Origin: Salipiger mucosus DSM 16094
GTDB lineage: Bacteria; Pseudomonadota; Alphaproteobacteria; Rhodobacterales; Rhodobacteraceae
Assembly (NCBI RefSeq): GCF_000442255.1
Contig: NZ_KE557273.1
Coordinates: forward strand, 257,335-321,334
Direction of reading: 5' to 3'
DNA: 64,000 nt
Shown here in pieces: positions 35,986 to 46,561 of the stretch (its first letter is position 1; every line of letters begins with the position of its first letter). The notes beneath the pieces were generated by a model, which saw only the letters and a list, made by a program, of their open reading frames with translations, searched no databases and was not told the DNA's origin. The translations under genes and the position numbers were made by a program.

Positions 35986-37248
35986 TCAGGCCGCGCGGGC
36001 CGGCTTGGAGCGGCGCGGACGGCGCCGCTTGGGGCCGTCGGGGCGCTGACCCTTGGGCGCGCCGCCGGGCCTGCCGCCACCGCCGCCGCCGCGGCGGTTC
36101 TGCTTCGGCTTGGGCTCGGGCTCCCATGCCTCGCCGCCGGCGACGGGGATGGTGCGGCCCATGACCTTCTGGATGTCGCGCAGCTCGCCCATCTCGGTGG
36201 GCGCGCAATAGGCCACGGCGGTGCCGTCGCGCCCGGCGCGGGCGGTCCGGCCGATGCGGTGGACGTAGTTGTCCGCCACGTTCGGCAGGTCGAAGTTGTA
36301 GACGTAGCGCACCGAGGGGATGTCGATCCCGCGCGCGGCCACGTCGGTGGCGACGAGCACGGTCAGGTCACCCTCGCGGAAGGCCTTGAGCGCGCGGTCG
36401 CGCTGGCCCTGGCTCTTGTTGCCGTGCACGGAGCCGGCCGCGAAGCCCGACTTCTCGAGCTGCTTCTTGAGCCGTTCGGCGCCGTGCTTGGTGCGCGAAA
36501 AGACCAGTGCCGCGTCGGTGCGGTGGCTGCCGAGATGCTCGATCAGCAGGGACGACTTGTCGGCCTGCTGCACGAAGTGCACCGACTGCTCGATCTTGTC
36601 GACGGGCTTTCCCGGGGGCGTCACCTCGACCCGCACGGGATCGGTCAGGTAGGCGCGCGACAGTTCGGCCATCTGCTTGGGCATGGTGGCCGAGAAGAGC
36701 ATGGTCTGACGCTCGGTCGGCAGCAGCTGCGCGATGCGGCGCAGCGCGTGGATGAAGCCGAGGTCGAGCATCTGGTCGGCCTCGTCCAGCACCAGGAACT
36801 CGGTCTGGTCGAGCCGCACGGCCTTGCGGTCGAGCAGGTCGATCAGGCGGCCGGGCGTGGCGACCAGCAGGTCGGTGCCGCGCTGCATGCGCTGCACCTG
36901 CGCGTTGATCGACACGCCGCCGACCACGAGGCCGATGCGCACGTCGGTGCCCTGGGCATAGGCGCGCAGGTTGTCGAGGATCTGCTTTGCCAGTTCGCGC
37001 GTCGGCGCGAGGATCAGGCCGCGCGTCGACTTGGGCGCGGGTTTTCCCTCGGCGCGCATGATGGCCGAGAGCAGCGGCAGCCCGAAGGCCGCGGTCTTGC
37101 CCGTGCCGGTCTGGGCGAGGCCCATCACGTCGCGCCCGTTCATGGCGTGCGGAATGGCCTGAGTCTGGATCGGCGTGGGGTCGGTGATGTCAAGTTCGGC
37201 CAAGTTGGCCGAGAGGCGGGGCGGGAGCCCCAGCATGTCGAAATCCAA
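35986..37248 (-). CDS. rhlE: DEAD-box ATP-dependent RNA helicase (RhlE-like)
   Basis: Such helicases unwind RNA in ribosome assembly and decay. Motifs in order: [10 protein letters not shown] (Q motif), AQTGTGKT (residues 45-52), [34 protein letters not shown] and [11 protein letters not shown] basic Arg/Gly/Pro-rich tail (from about residue 375) likely binds RNA. I use the TTG at 37248 because AAGGA is seven bases upstream and the product begins with [11 protein letters not shown] after Met, like relatives; this gives 420 residues. The RhlE label is by general similarity. Location inside the ribosomal cluster is notable for its presumed job. Confidence 0.88.
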   Translation of the reverse strand: MDFDMLGLPPRLSANLAELDITDPTPIQTQAIPHAMNGRDVMGLAQTGTGKTAAFGLPLLSAIMRAEGKPAPKSTRGLILAPTRELAKQILDNLRAYAQGTDVRIGLVVGGVSINAQVQRMQRGTDLLVATPGRLIDLLDRKAVRLDQTEFLVLDEADQMLDLGFIHALRRIAQLLPTERQTMLFSATMPKQMAELSRAYLTDPVRVEVTPPGKPVDKIEQSVHFVQQADKSSLLIEHLGSHRTDAALVFSRTKHGAERLKKQLEKSGFAAGSVHGNKSQGQRDRALKAFREGDLTVLVATDVAARGIDIPSVRYVYNFDLPNVADNYVHRIGRTARAGRDGTAVAYCAPTEMGELRDIQKVMGRTIPVAGGEAWEPEPKPKQNRRGGGGGGRPGGAPKGQRPDGPKRRRPRRSKPARAA

Positions 37249-37565
37249 GAGGATGTCCTTTCGGGGCAGGGGGCAACATGCCGCCTGCCTTATGGAGAAG
37301 CGGGCCGCTGCCACGGGGGCAGGGCGTCACTCGGGTGGCGCCGAATCGTCGCCCACCGGCCGGATTGCCGGAAGACCCTTTGCGGCGTCTGACCCCCCGC
37401 GTGATCTGGGAACCATGTGATTGGAATGTCTGCCGTGCGGGTCGCTGCCGGGCGGAGGCCCGGGCCCGCTGCCCCGCTCACGCGGCGGGTGCGGCAATGA
37501 CGCCTACATGGGCCGGGACGGCGCGGAAGTCAATGGCTTGGCCCCGGGCGGGCCTCTCGCGGGGC
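37249..37565. other. Divergent region between the helicase and rplO
   Basis: No gene is supported in this GC-rich stretch. It must hold the helicase promoter and possibly a long helicase leader, but no clear hexamers were found. Confidence 0.4.
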
Positions 37566-37594
37566 TTGCACCGCCCGCGGGTGCCGTCTATACG
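37566..37594 (+). promoter_or_regulatory. Promoter of rplO-secY-adk (TTGCAC-N17-TATACG)
   Basis: TTGCAC (37566-37571), 17 bp, TATACG (37589-37594), about 95 bases before rplO. Confidence 0.65.
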
Positions 37595-37691
37595 CCCCCG
37601 GTGGCCCTGCGGGGTCCGATTCCGACACACGAAATATGCCGCGTTCGGCCCAACCGTCGCTGGGGGCCGCATCCGGCAAGGAGAAGCGACA

Positions 37692-38162
37692 ATGAAACTC
37701 AACGAACTGCGCGACAACCCGGGCGCCGCCCGGAGCAAGAAACGCATCGGCCGTGGCCCGGGTTCGGGCAAGGGCAAGATGGGCGGCCGTGGTATCAAGG
37801 GTCAGAAATCCCGTTCGGGCGTGGCCATCAACGGCTACGAAGGCGGCCAGATGCCGCTCTACCAGCGCCTGCCCAAGCGCGGCTTCAACAAGCCGAACCG
37901 CAAGAACTACGCCATCGTGAACCTGGGCCTGATCCAGAAGTTCGTCGATGCGGGCAAGCTGGACGCCGGCTCGATCAACGAGGAAAGCCTCGTGGCATCG
38001 GGTCTCGTGCGCCGCAAGCTGGACGGCGTGCGCGTGCTCGCCAAGGGCGAGGTGACCACCGCGCTGACCATCGAGACCTCGGGCGCGTCGAAGTCGGCCG
38101 TCGAGGCGGTCGAGAAGGCCGGCGGCGCCCTCAAGGTCACGGCACCGGCAGCGGCAGAATAA
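37692..38162 (+). CDS. rplO: 50S ribosomal protein L15
   Basis: L15 is a late assembly protein contacting many 23S helices. The ATG at 37692, preceded by AAGGAGA, gives 156 residues starting [22 protein letters not shown] with the following [18 protein letters not shown] segment of the family. It is the first gene after the break in the spc operon. Confidence 0.97.
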   Translation: MKLNELRDNPGAARSKKRIGRGPGSGKGKMGGRGIKGQKSRSGVAINGYEGGQMPLYQRLPKRGFNKPNRKNYAIVNLGLIQKFVDAGKLDAGSINEESLVASGLVRRKLDGVRVLAKGEVTTALTIETSGASKSAVEAVEKAGGALKVTAPAAAE

Positions 38163-38273
38163 GCGGGTTGTGAGCGGCTTCCATGCCGCTTACACAGGCC
38201 CCACGTTTTTTCAGGACCGCCGCCGGAGCCGGAAAGCGCTCTCGGCGGCGTTTCCACCTCAGAGAGGACCCGC

Positions 38274-39634
<1,361 letters not shown>

Positions 39635-39638
<4 letters not shown>

Positions 39639-40279
39639 ACATCATTCTTCTGGGACCGCCGGGCGCCGGCAAGGGCACGCAGGCCCGCATTCTTGTCGAG
39701 GAACGGGGCATGGTTCAGCTCTCGACCGGCGACATGCTGCGCGAGGCCAAGGACAGCGGCACCGAGATGGGCAACAAGGTGGCCGAGGTCATGGCCCGCG
39801 GCGAGCTGGTGACCGACGAGATCGTCATCGGCCTGATCCGCGAGAAGCTCGAGGCCGATCCGAACCGGGGCTACATCTTCGACGGTTTCCCGCGCACGCT
39901 GAAACAGGCCGACGCGCTGGCCGAGCTGCTGGCCGAAGAGGGGCAGACGCTGGACCGCGTGGTCGAGCTGCGGGTGAACGACGAGGCGCTGGTCGAGCGC
40001 ATCACCGCCCGGTCGACCTGCGGCAACTGCGGCGAGGTCTACAACGACCTGACCAAGCCGATCCCGGCCGACGGTAAATGCACCAAGTGCGGCGGCACCG
40101 AGTTCAAGCGGCGCGCGGACGACAACGAGGACAGCCTGCGCAAGCGCCTGATGGAATACTACAAGCAGACCTCGCCGCTGATCGGCTACTACTATGCCAA
40201 GGGTCAGCACTGCCGCGTCGACGGCCTGGGCGAGATCGACAGCGTCAAGGCGGCGATCGCGGAGAAGCTGGACGGCTGA
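39635..40279 (+). CDS. adk: Adenylate kinase (zinc LID type)
   Basis: Adk interconverts ATP, AMP and ADP in the cytoplasm. The 214 residues contain the P-loop [10 protein letters not shown] (residues 7-16), the AMP-site DGFPRT and a LID domain with two Cys pairs (CGNC and CTKC) that should bind zinc as in many Gram-positive and alphaproteobacterial enzymes. It overlaps secY by four bases, the classic arrangement. Confidence 0.97.
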
Positions 40280-40304
40280 TCCGGGCGATGCCGCGACGTG
40301 AAAG

Positions 40305-40330
40305 GGCAGGGCCGGGCGCCCTGCCTTTTT
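40305..40330 (+). terminator. Terminator after adk
   Basis: GGCAGGGC (40305-40312) pairs with GCCCTGCC (40318-40325), followed by five T. It lies tail to tail with the BLUF gene and could serve both. Confidence 0.8.
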
Positions 40331-40340
40331 CGTTCCGGGC

Positions 40341-40733
40341 CTAGCCGGCCGCGGCCAGGCGCCCGACCCGGCGGAAGGCGAGCACGGCGCCGTGGTCTCC
40401 GTCGAGGTAGCAGCGCGAGAGGAAGGCGGCGTCCTCGGGGTTGAGCGTGCCGTATCCCATGGTGAACGAGGGAAAGCTGCGCTCGGGGACCTCGCGATTC
40501 ATGCGCTCGATCACGCGGGAGTGGCGCCAGTCCTGCCGGATGCGGGCGAAGAGCCAGCGCACGGGGTCCTTCGGTCCCTCGATGACATGGCAGAAGCCGC
40601 GTTCGTCGCGAAGCAGGTGGCCCGAGATCCCGCGCGCGGGGTTGCGGTTCATGGAGTGGTGGAGGATGTCCAGGTCCGAGGAATGCCCGCGCGGAAAGCG
40701 TGCCACGCTCGTGTAGAGAAGCTGGTAGATCAT
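40341..40733 (-). CDS. BLUF-domain protein lacking the photoactive glutamine
   Basis: BLUF domains sense blue light through FAD using a Tyr-Gln pair. The 130-residue protein is a stand-alone BLUF fold: IYQLLYTSVA with the conserved Tyr7, an Asn at 31 followed by RGISGHLL, then FCHVIEGP and DWRHSRVIERMNREVPERSFPSFTMGYG. The position normally Gln in F-x-Q-x-L-E-G is His49, and the later Trp is Phe (SFTM). The start is the ATG at 40733, where the domain begins; a longer frame upstream is not BLUF-like. It may bind flavin but signal differently or not at all. It separates adk from the alpha operon. Confidence 0.85.
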   Translation of the reverse strand: MIYQLLYTSVARFPRGHSSDLDILHHSMNRNPARGISGHLLRDERGFCHVIEGPKDPVRWLFARIRQDWRHSRVIERMNREVPERSFPSFTMGYGTLNPEDAAFLSRCYLDGDHGAVLAFRRVGRLAAAG

Positions 40734-41024
40734 GCGGCCGGCCAGTGCCTGCGGCGCGATGTCGGTTGTGCGGGGGAGGGGTCCGAAGCTACCATGTCGA
40801 AGGCCAACGCGAGCCGGGACGCAGGGTTCCGACAAAGGGCTTGACGCTGGTGCCGAATCCTCATACCCACCCGCATCTCTACAAGAGACCAATCTTGCGG
40901 GACGGGTCGCTCCCCAACCGCAGATCACCTCATCAGCGGACAGCCCGAGGCGCCATGCGCTTTGGGCTCATGTTGTGAAAAAAGGTTCTGGTGCTACGGA
41001 ACCGCAACGAAAGGAATAAGAGAC

Positions 41025-41393
41025 TTGGCACGTATTGCCGGCGTCAACATCCCGACTCACAAGCGGGTGCCCATCGCCCTCACCTACATCACCGGTATCG
41101 GCCAGAGCTCGGCCAAGGACATCTGCGAGGCGGTCAACATCGACCAGTCGCGCCGTGTCAACGAGCTGTCCGATGCCGAAGTCGTCGCCATCCGCGAGCA
41201 CATCGACGCGAACTTCACCGTCGAAGGCGACCTGCGTCGTGAAACGCAGATGAACATCAAGCGCCTGATGGACCTCGGCTGCTACCGCGGCCTGCGCCAT
41301 CGTCGCAACCTCCCCGTGCGCGGTCAGCGCACCCACACCAACGCGCGCACCCGCAAGGGCCCCGCGAAGCCGATCGCCGGCAAGAAGAAATAA
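41025..41393 (+). CDS. rpsM: 30S ribosomal protein S13 (TTG start)
   Basis: S13 contacts P-site tRNA and the 50S. The family N-terminus [25 protein letters not shown] follows a TTG at 41025, with AAGGAATAAGAG upstream, giving 122 residues; an in-frame ATG 21 codons earlier would add unrelated residues. A weak upstream promoter candidate (TTGACG at 40841 with CATACC 15 bp on) is the only one seen. First gene of the rpsM-rpsK-rpoA-rplQ unit. Confidence 0.95.
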   Translation: MARIAGVNIPTHKRVPIALTYITGIGQSSAKDICEAVNIDQSRRVNELSDAEVVAIREHIDANFTVEGDLRRETQMNIKRLMDLGCYRGLRHRRNLPVRGQRTHTNARTRKGPAKPIAGKKK

Positions 41394-41408
41394 GGGAGGC
41401 AGCGAACT

Positions 41409-41801
41409 ATGGCACGTGATACCCGTCGCGGAGGCAAGAAGAAGGTCTCCAAGAACATCGCAGCTGGCGTCGCGCATGTGAACTCCAGCTTCAACAACAC
41501 CAAGATCCTGATCTCGGATGTGCAGGGCAACGCGATCTCGTGGTCGTCCGCCGGCACCATGGGCTTCAAGGGCTCGCGCAAGTCGACCCCCTACGCTGCC
41601 CAGCTGGCCGCCGAGGATGCCGGCAAGAAGGCGCAGGAGCACGGCGTCAAGACCCTCGAGGTCGAGGTGCAGGGCCCCGGCTCGGGCCGTGAGTCCGCGC
41701 TGCGCGCGCTGGCCGCCGTCGGCTTCAACATCACCGCGATTCGCGACGTGACGCCCATCGCCCACAACGGCTGCCGCCCGCCCAAGCGCCGCCGCGTCTG
41801 A
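41409..41801 (+). CDS. rpsK: 30S ribosomal protein S11
   Basis: S11 lies on the 30S platform near the E site. The 130 residues show [20 protein letters not shown] and the C-terminal [18 protein letters not shown], both diagnostic. GGGAGGCAGCG precedes the ATG. Confidence 0.98.
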   Translation: MARDTRRGGKKKVSKNIAAGVAHVNSSFNNTKILISDVQGNAISWSSAGTMGFKGSRKSTPYAAQLAAEDAGKKAQEHGVKTLEVEVQGPGSGRESALRALAAVGFNITAIRDVTPIAHNGCRPPKRRRV

Positions 41802-41915
41802 TCGGGACCGCTTTTTCGCGGGGCCGTGCGGGATTCCGCGCGGGCCCGCGTTCGTTTGTAACCTCGGGAGTCCTGGCCTACGGACATGGGGCCGGTGACA
41901 GGAATGGAGGCCTGC

Positions 41916-42932
41916 ATGATCCACAAGAACTGGGCAGAACTGATCAAGCCCAACCAGCTGGAGGTGCGACCGGGTGCAGACCCGACCCGCGTCGCCACGA
42001 TGGTCGCCGAACCGCTCGAGCGCGGCTTCGGTCTCACGCTGGGCAACGCCCTGCGCCGCGTGCTGCTGTCGAGCCTTCAGGGCGCATCGATCACCAGCGT
42101 TCAGATCGACAACGTCCTGCACGAGTTTTCCTCGGTCGCCGGCGTGCGTGAAGATGTGACCGATATCGTCCTGAACCTCAAGGGCGTTTCGCTGCGCATG
42201 GAAGTCGAAGGGCCCAAGCGCCTGTCGATCAATGCCAAGGGCCCGGGCGTCGTCACCGCCGCCGACATCGCCGAGAGCGCAGGCATCGAGGTGCTCAACA
42301 AGGAGCACGTCATCTGCCACCTCGACGAGGGTGCGGACCTCTACATGGAGCTGACGGTCAACACCGGCAAGGGCTATGTCTCGGCTGACAAGAACAAGCC
42401 CGAGGACGCGCCCATCGGCCTGATCCCGATCGACGCGATCTATTCGCCGGTCAAGAAGGTCGCCTACGAGGTCACCCCGACCCGTGAGGGCCAGGTGCTG
42501 GACTACGACAAGCTGACCATGAAGATCGAGACGGACGGTTCGGTCACGCCCGAGGACGCGATCGCCTACGCGGCGCGCATCCTGCAGGACCAGCTGTCGA
42601 TCTTCGTCAACTTCGACGAGCCGGAATCGGCCAGCCGCCAGGACGACGAGGACGGGCTGGAGTTCAACCCGCTCCTGCTCAAGAAGGTCGACGAGCTGGA
42701 GCTTTCGGTCCGCTCGGCGAACTGCCTGAAGAACGACAACATCGTCTACATCGGCGACCTGATCCAGAAGACCGAAGCCGAGATGCTCCGCACCCCGAAC
42801 TTCGGCCGCAAGTCGCTGAACGAGATCAAGGAAGTGCTGTCGGGCATGGGCCTGCACCTCGGCATGGATGTCGAGGACTGGCCGCCGGACAACATCGAGG
42901 ATCTGGCGAAGAAACTGGAAGACCAGTTCTGA
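41916..42932 (+). CDS. rpoA: DNA-directed RNA polymerase alpha subunit
   Basis: Alpha dimers start polymerase assembly; the C-terminal domain contacts UP elements and activators. The ATG at 41916 (GGAGG upstream) gives 338 residues starting [17 protein letters not shown]. The N-terminal domain holds [20 protein letters not shown]; the C-terminal domain has [21 protein letters not shown] and [13 protein letters not shown], including the DNA-contacting residues. An ATG ten codons earlier is less likely. Confidence 0.98.
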   Translation: MIHKNWAELIKPNQLEVRPGADPTRVATMVAEPLERGFGLTLGNALRRVLLSSLQGASITSVQIDNVLHEFSSVAGVREDVTDIVLNLKGVSLRMEVEGPKRLSINAKGPGVVTAADIAESAGIEVLNKEHVICHLDEGADLYMELTVNTGKGYVSADKNKPEDAPIGLIPIDAIYSPVKKVAYEVTPTREGQVLDYDKLTMKIETDGSVTPEDAIAYAARILQDQLSIFVNFDEPESASRQDDEDGLEFNPLLLKKVDELELSVRSANCLKNDNIVYIGDLIQKTEAEMLRTPNFGRKSLNEIKEVLSGMGLHLGMDVEDWPPDNIEDLAKKLEDQF

Positions 42933-43063
42933 GCCACTGGCGGGGCGTACTGGAGAGGGCGCCCCGCACCATTCCCGCCCCGCGGGATCGGGCAAATGCC
43001 CCAAGGTGAGGGCCTGACACGCATCGGGCCCCGGACAAAGCAAAACGCAAAGGAGACACGAAA

Positions 43064-43489
43064 ATGCGTCATGGTTCCGGCTACCGCCGCCTCAACCGCA
43101 CCCACGAGCACCGCAAGGCGCTCTTCTCGAACATGGCCGGCTCGCTGATCGAGCACGAGCAGATCAAGACGACGCTGCCCAAGGCCAAGGAACTCAAGCG
43201 GATCATCGACAAGCTGATCACGCTGGGCAAGCGCGGCGACATCCACGCCCGCCGCCAGGCCGCCGCACAGCTGAAGCAGGACATGCACGTCGCCAAGCTG
43301 TTCGAGGTGCTGGGCCCGCGCTACGCCGAGCGTCAGGGCGGCTACTGCCGCGTCCTGAAGGCCGGCTTCCGCTACGGTGACATGGCGCCGATGGCGATCA
43401 TCGAACTGGTCGACCGCGACGCCGACGCCAAGGGCGCCGCCGACAAGGCACGCCTTGCCGCCGAAGAGGCCGCTGCCGACGCGGAATGA
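43064..43489 (+). CDS. rplQ: 50S ribosomal protein L17
   Basis: L17 sits near the tunnel exit. The 141 residues start [21 protein letters not shown] and have an Ala-rich acidic tail ([10 protein letters not shown]) of about 15 residues beyond the E. coli length. AAAGGAGA precedes the ATG. Last ribosomal gene of the cluster. Confidence 0.97.
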   Translation: MRHGSGYRRLNRTHEHRKALFSNMAGSLIEHEQIKTTLPKAKELKRIIDKLITLGKRGDIHARRQAAAQLKQDMHVAKLFEVLGPRYAERQGGYCRVLKAGFRYGDMAPMAIIELVDRDADAKGAADKARLAAEEAAADAE

Positions 43490-43512
43490 TCCGCGCCTGA
43501 GCGAGATTTCTG

Positions 43513-43540
43513 GGCCCTGCCGGCGACGGCGGGGCCTTTT
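43513..43540 (+). terminator. Terminator after rplQ
   Basis: GGCCCTGCCG and CGGCGGGGCC pair with one wobble around GCGA, followed by TTTTCGTTTT. Confidence 0.88.
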
Positions 43541-43553
43541 CGTTTTGGGGGCC

Positions 43554-43595
43554 AAATCTTTTCGACAAGATCTGCAAATTCCTGCGAAGGAAATT
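43554..43595. repeat. Tandem AT-rich imperfect palindromes after rplQ
   Basis: AAATCTTTTCGACAAGATCT (43554-43573) and AAATTCCTGCGAAGGAAATT (43576-43595) lie side by side, joined by GC. The arrangement mirrors the tandem palindromes after rpmD. Confidence 0.7.
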
Positions 43596-43640
43596 GGCGC
43601 GGCGCCTCGCGGCCGGGGCGCCGGCCGGCCTTGCGCCAGC

Positions 43641-43669
43641 TTGCATTTCAGCTGCGGCGGGAACATATC
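43641..43669 (+). promoter_or_regulatory. Promoter of the rarA operon
   Basis: TTGCAT (43641-43646), 17 bp, CATATC (43664-43669). Predicted transcription start near 43676. Confidence 0.55.
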
Positions 43670-43687
43670 GGGCACGAGAGGACCGCC

Positions 43688-43768
43688 ATGCTTCGTATCT
43701 GCCCGATCACCCTCACGCGCGCCGCCACGCTGCGCGATCCGCGCCCCGCGCCGGGCACCGGGGGCTGA
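43688..43768 (+). CDS. Possible 26-codon upstream ORF before rarA
   Basis: A short frame MLRICPITLTRAATLRDPR ending PAPGTGG starts with an ATG preceded by GAGAGGA and stops three bases before the rarA start. The predicted transcription start is only about 12 bases upstream. It may be a small protein or a coupled leader peptide. Length alone makes chance likely, so confidence is low; conservation in relatives would decide. Confidence 0.35.
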   Translation: MLRICPITLTRAATLRDPRPAPGTGG

Positions 43769-43771
43769 GGC

Positions 43772-45095
43772 ATGGGCGATCTCTTCGACAGCGGCAGCAA
43801 GCCGCAGCCCGAAGGCGGCGCCAGCACCGCGCCGCGCCCGCTGGCGGACCGGCTGCGCCCGGCGACGCTGGGCGATGTCATCGGGCAGGAGCAGGTGCTG
43901 GGTCCCGAGGCGCCGCTGGGCACCATGCTGGACTCGGGCGCGCTGTCGAGCATCGTCTTCTGGGGGCCGCCCGGCGTGGGCAAGACGACCATCGCGCGGC
44001 TGCTGGCGGACGCGACCGAGCTGCACTTCGTGCAGATCAGCGCGATCTTCACCGGCGTGCCGGACCTGCGGAAGGTCTTCGAGGCCGCCAAGCACCGCCG
44101 CGCGAACGGGCAGGGCACGCTGCTGTTCGTCGACGAGATCCACCGCTTCAACAAGGCGCAGCAGGACAGCTTCCTGCCGCACATGGAGGACGGGACGATC
44201 CTGCTGGTCGGTGCCACGACCGAGAACCCCAGCTTCGAGCTGAACGCGGCGCTTCTGAGCCGCTCGCAGGTGCTGGTGCTCGAGCGGCTGGACCTTGCCG
44301 ATCTCGAGCGGCTCGCGCAGCGGGCCGAGCGCGAGGTGGGCCGCGCGCTGCCGCTCGACGGCCATGCGCGCGAGGCGCTGCTCGAGATGGCCGACGGCGA
44401 CGGGCGGGCGCTGCTGAACCTCGTCGAGCAGGTCACTGTCCTGGCGCATCGAGGGCAAGCTGAACACCGAGGCGCTGAGCGCCAGGCTGACCCGGCGCGC
44501 GGCGCAGTACGACAAGTCGGGCGACGGGCATTACAACCTGATCTCGGCGCTGCACAAGTCGGTGCGCGGCTCGGACCCGGACGCGGCGCTCTACTGGTTC
44601 GCGCGGATGCTGGACGCGGGCGAGGACCCCCGCTACCTCGCGCGGCGCATCACGCGCATGGCGGTCGAGGACATCGGGCTGGCCGATCCGCAGGCGCAGG
44701 CGGTCTGCCTGCAGGGCTGGGAGACCTACGAGCGGCTGGGCTCGCCCGAGGGGGAACTGGCGATCGGGCAGGCGCTGGTCTACCTCGCGCTCGCGCCCAA
44801 GTCGAACGCGGCCTATGTCGCCTACAAGGCGGCGCGCGCCTCGGCCAGGACCACCGGCTCGCTGATGCCGCCCAAGCACATCCTGAACGCGCCGACCTCG
44901 CTGATGAAGGACCAGGGCTACGGCAAGGGCTATGCCTACGACCACGACGCCGAGGACGGCTTCTCGGGGCAGGACTACTTCCCCGACGACATGGAGCGGG
45001 TCGACTTCTACGATCCGGTCGAGCGCGGCTTCGAGCGCGACCTGCGCAAGCGGGTGGACTACTTCGCGCGGCTGCGGCGCGAGCGCAACGCCTGA
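43772..45095 (+). pseudogene. rarA: Replication-associated recombination protein A, frameshifted as sequenced
   Basis: RarA (MgsA) is an AAA+ ATPase acting at stalled replication forks with SSB. The first frame has the P-loop GPPGVGKTT (residues 65-73), LLFVDEIHRFNKAQQD, and TTENPSFELN, then loses similarity just after NLVEQV. Similarity resumes in another frame at 44442 (WRIEGKLNTEALSARL), continuing YDKSGDGHYNLISALHKSVRGSDPDAALYW to the natural stop at 45095. Seven bases lie where six are expected (44435-44441), consistent with one extra base. The joined product would be about 440 residues, the normal length, so the rest is intact. Recent mutation and sequencing error are both possible. Confidence 0.88.
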
Positions 45096-45140
45096 GCCCG
45101 CGCGCTTGACATCGCGGCGGCCGCGGGACACATCCGCAGG

Positions 45141-45518
45141 ATGACTCTCACGCTTCTCCAGGTCGCCGTCGGCGGCGCGCTCGGCGCATCCTCGCGCTAC
45201 CTCGCCGGGGTCGGCATGACCCGGCTGATGGGGCGGGATTTCCCCTGGGGAACGCTGACCGTGAACATCCTCGGCTCCTTCATGATGGGCGTGCTCGTCG
45301 TCGTCATGGCGCATTTCTCGGCCAACCGGCTGTCGCCGCTGCTGGCGGTGGGTTTTCTTGGCGGGTTCACGACCTTCTCGTCCTTCTCGCTGGACGTGGC
45401 GACGCTCTACGAGCGCGGGGCGATGACGCAGGCGGCGGGCTATGTCGCGGTCTCTGTCGTGGTGTCGATCCTGGCCCTCTTCGCCGGGCTGCATTTTGCG
45501 CGGAGCGTGGTGTCATGA
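45141..45518 (+). CDS. crcB: Fluoride channel CrcB/Fluc
   Basis: Fluc proteins export fluoride as antiparallel dimers. The 125 residues have four hydrophobic helices, GGALGASSRYL near the start, TLTVNILGSFMMG, and the signature GGFTTFSSFSLD (residues 74-85). No fluoride riboswitch is seen in the 45-bp gap after rarA. It overlaps the next gene by four bases. Confidence 0.95.
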   Translation: MTLTLLQVAVGGALGASSRYLAGVGMTRLMGRDFPWGTLTVNILGSFMMGVLVVVMAHFSANRLSPLLAVGFLGGFTTFSSFSLDVATLYERGAMTQAAGYVAVSVVVSILALFAGLHFARSVVS

Positions 45519-46561
45519 GCGGTGTCCAGACCATTACCGTGGCGGCGGACGACGGCGACCAGCGGCTCGACCGCTGGCTCAAGCGTCAGTTCCCGCACCT
45601 TCAGCAGGGCCGCATCGAGAAGATGTGCCGCAAGGGCGAGCTGCGCGTCGACGGCGGCCGGGTGAAGGCCGCGACGCGGCTCGCGGCCGGCCAGCAGGTG
45701 CGCGTCCCGCCGCTGCCCGACCCGGCCGAGGCGCCCAAGCCCGCGCCGGAGCCCAGGGTCAGCAACGCCGACGCCGAGATGATCCGCGCCTGCGTGCTGT
45801 GGAAGGACGACCACGTCATCGCGTTGAACAAGCCGCCGGGCCTGCCGACGCAGGGCGGCAGCAAGCAGACCCGCCACGTCGACGGGCTGGCCGAGGCGCT
45901 GAAATTCGGCATGGACGAGAAGCCCCGGCTGGTGCACCGGCTGGACAAGGACACCTCGGGCGTGCTGCTGCTGGCACGCAGCCGCGCGGTGGCCCGCGCG
46001 CTGACCGACGCGATCCGCCACAAGAACACGCGCAAGATCTACTGGGCGCTGGTCGCCGGCGTGCCGACGCCGTACCTGGGCGAGATCAAGTACGGCCTCG
46101 TCAAGGCGCCGGGCCACGGCAAGCACGGCGAGGGCGAGAAGATGATCTGCGTGCACCCGCGCGACATCGACGCGACGCCGGGCGCCAAGCGGGCGCATAC
46201 GCTTTACGCGACGCTCTACCGCGTGGCGAACCGCGCCTCCTGGGTGGCGATGGAGCCGATCACCGGCCGCACCCACCAGCTGCGCGCGCACATGGCCGAG
46301 ATCGGGCACCCGATCATCGGCGACGGCAAATACGGCGGGTCGGGGCAGGAGAACCTGGGCGACGGCTGGGGCGCGCAGCTGGGCGGCGTGATCTCGAAGA
46401 AGCTGCACCTGCACGCGCGGTCGCTGACCTTCCTGCACCCGGTCACCAAGAAGCCGATGACCGTCACCGCGCCGCTGCCCGAGCACATGGCGACCAGCTG
46501 GGAGACGCTGGGCTGGGCCGAGGACATCGCGGCCGACGATCCCTTCGAGAGCCTGCGATGA
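45515..46561 (+). CDS. rluC: RluA-family 23S rRNA pseudouridine synthase (RluC-like)
   Basis: The 348-residue enzyme has an N-terminal S4 RNA-binding domain (QRLDRWLKRQFPHLQQGRIEKMCRKG) and the catalytic motif HRLDKDTSG with the nucleophilic aspartate at residue 144. RluC modifies three uridines in 23S rRNA; the exact target is inferred. ATGA overlaps on both sides tie it to crcB and the HAD gene. Confidence 0.87.
   Translation: MSGVQTITVAADDGDQRLDRWLKRQFPHLQQGRIEKMCRKGELRVDGGRVKAATRLAAGQQVRVPPLPDPAEAPKPAPEPRVSNADAEMIRACVLWKDDHVIALNKPPGLPTQGGSKQTRHVDGLAEALKFGMDEKPRLVHRLDKDTSGVLLLARSRAVARALTDAIRHKNTRKIYWALVAGVPTPYLGEIKYGLVKAPGHGKHGEGEKMICVHPRDIDATPGAKRAHTLYATLYRVANRASWVAMEPITGRTHQLRAHMAEIGHPIIGDGKYGGSGQENLGDGWGAQLGGVISKKLHLHARSLTFLHPVTKKPMTVTAPLPEHMATSWETLGWAEDIAADDPFESLR

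Noticed and set aside
45003-45109. Extended reading of the first rarA frame to 45109 as a genuine longer protein
   Set aside because: After 44435 that frame is Arg/Gly/Ala-rich shadow sequence with no RarA similarity, while the other frame carries the conserved C-terminal half.
45096-45140. Fluoride riboswitch before crcB
   Set aside because: The gap is only 45 bp, lacks the expected conserved structure, and crcB is in an operon led by rarA.
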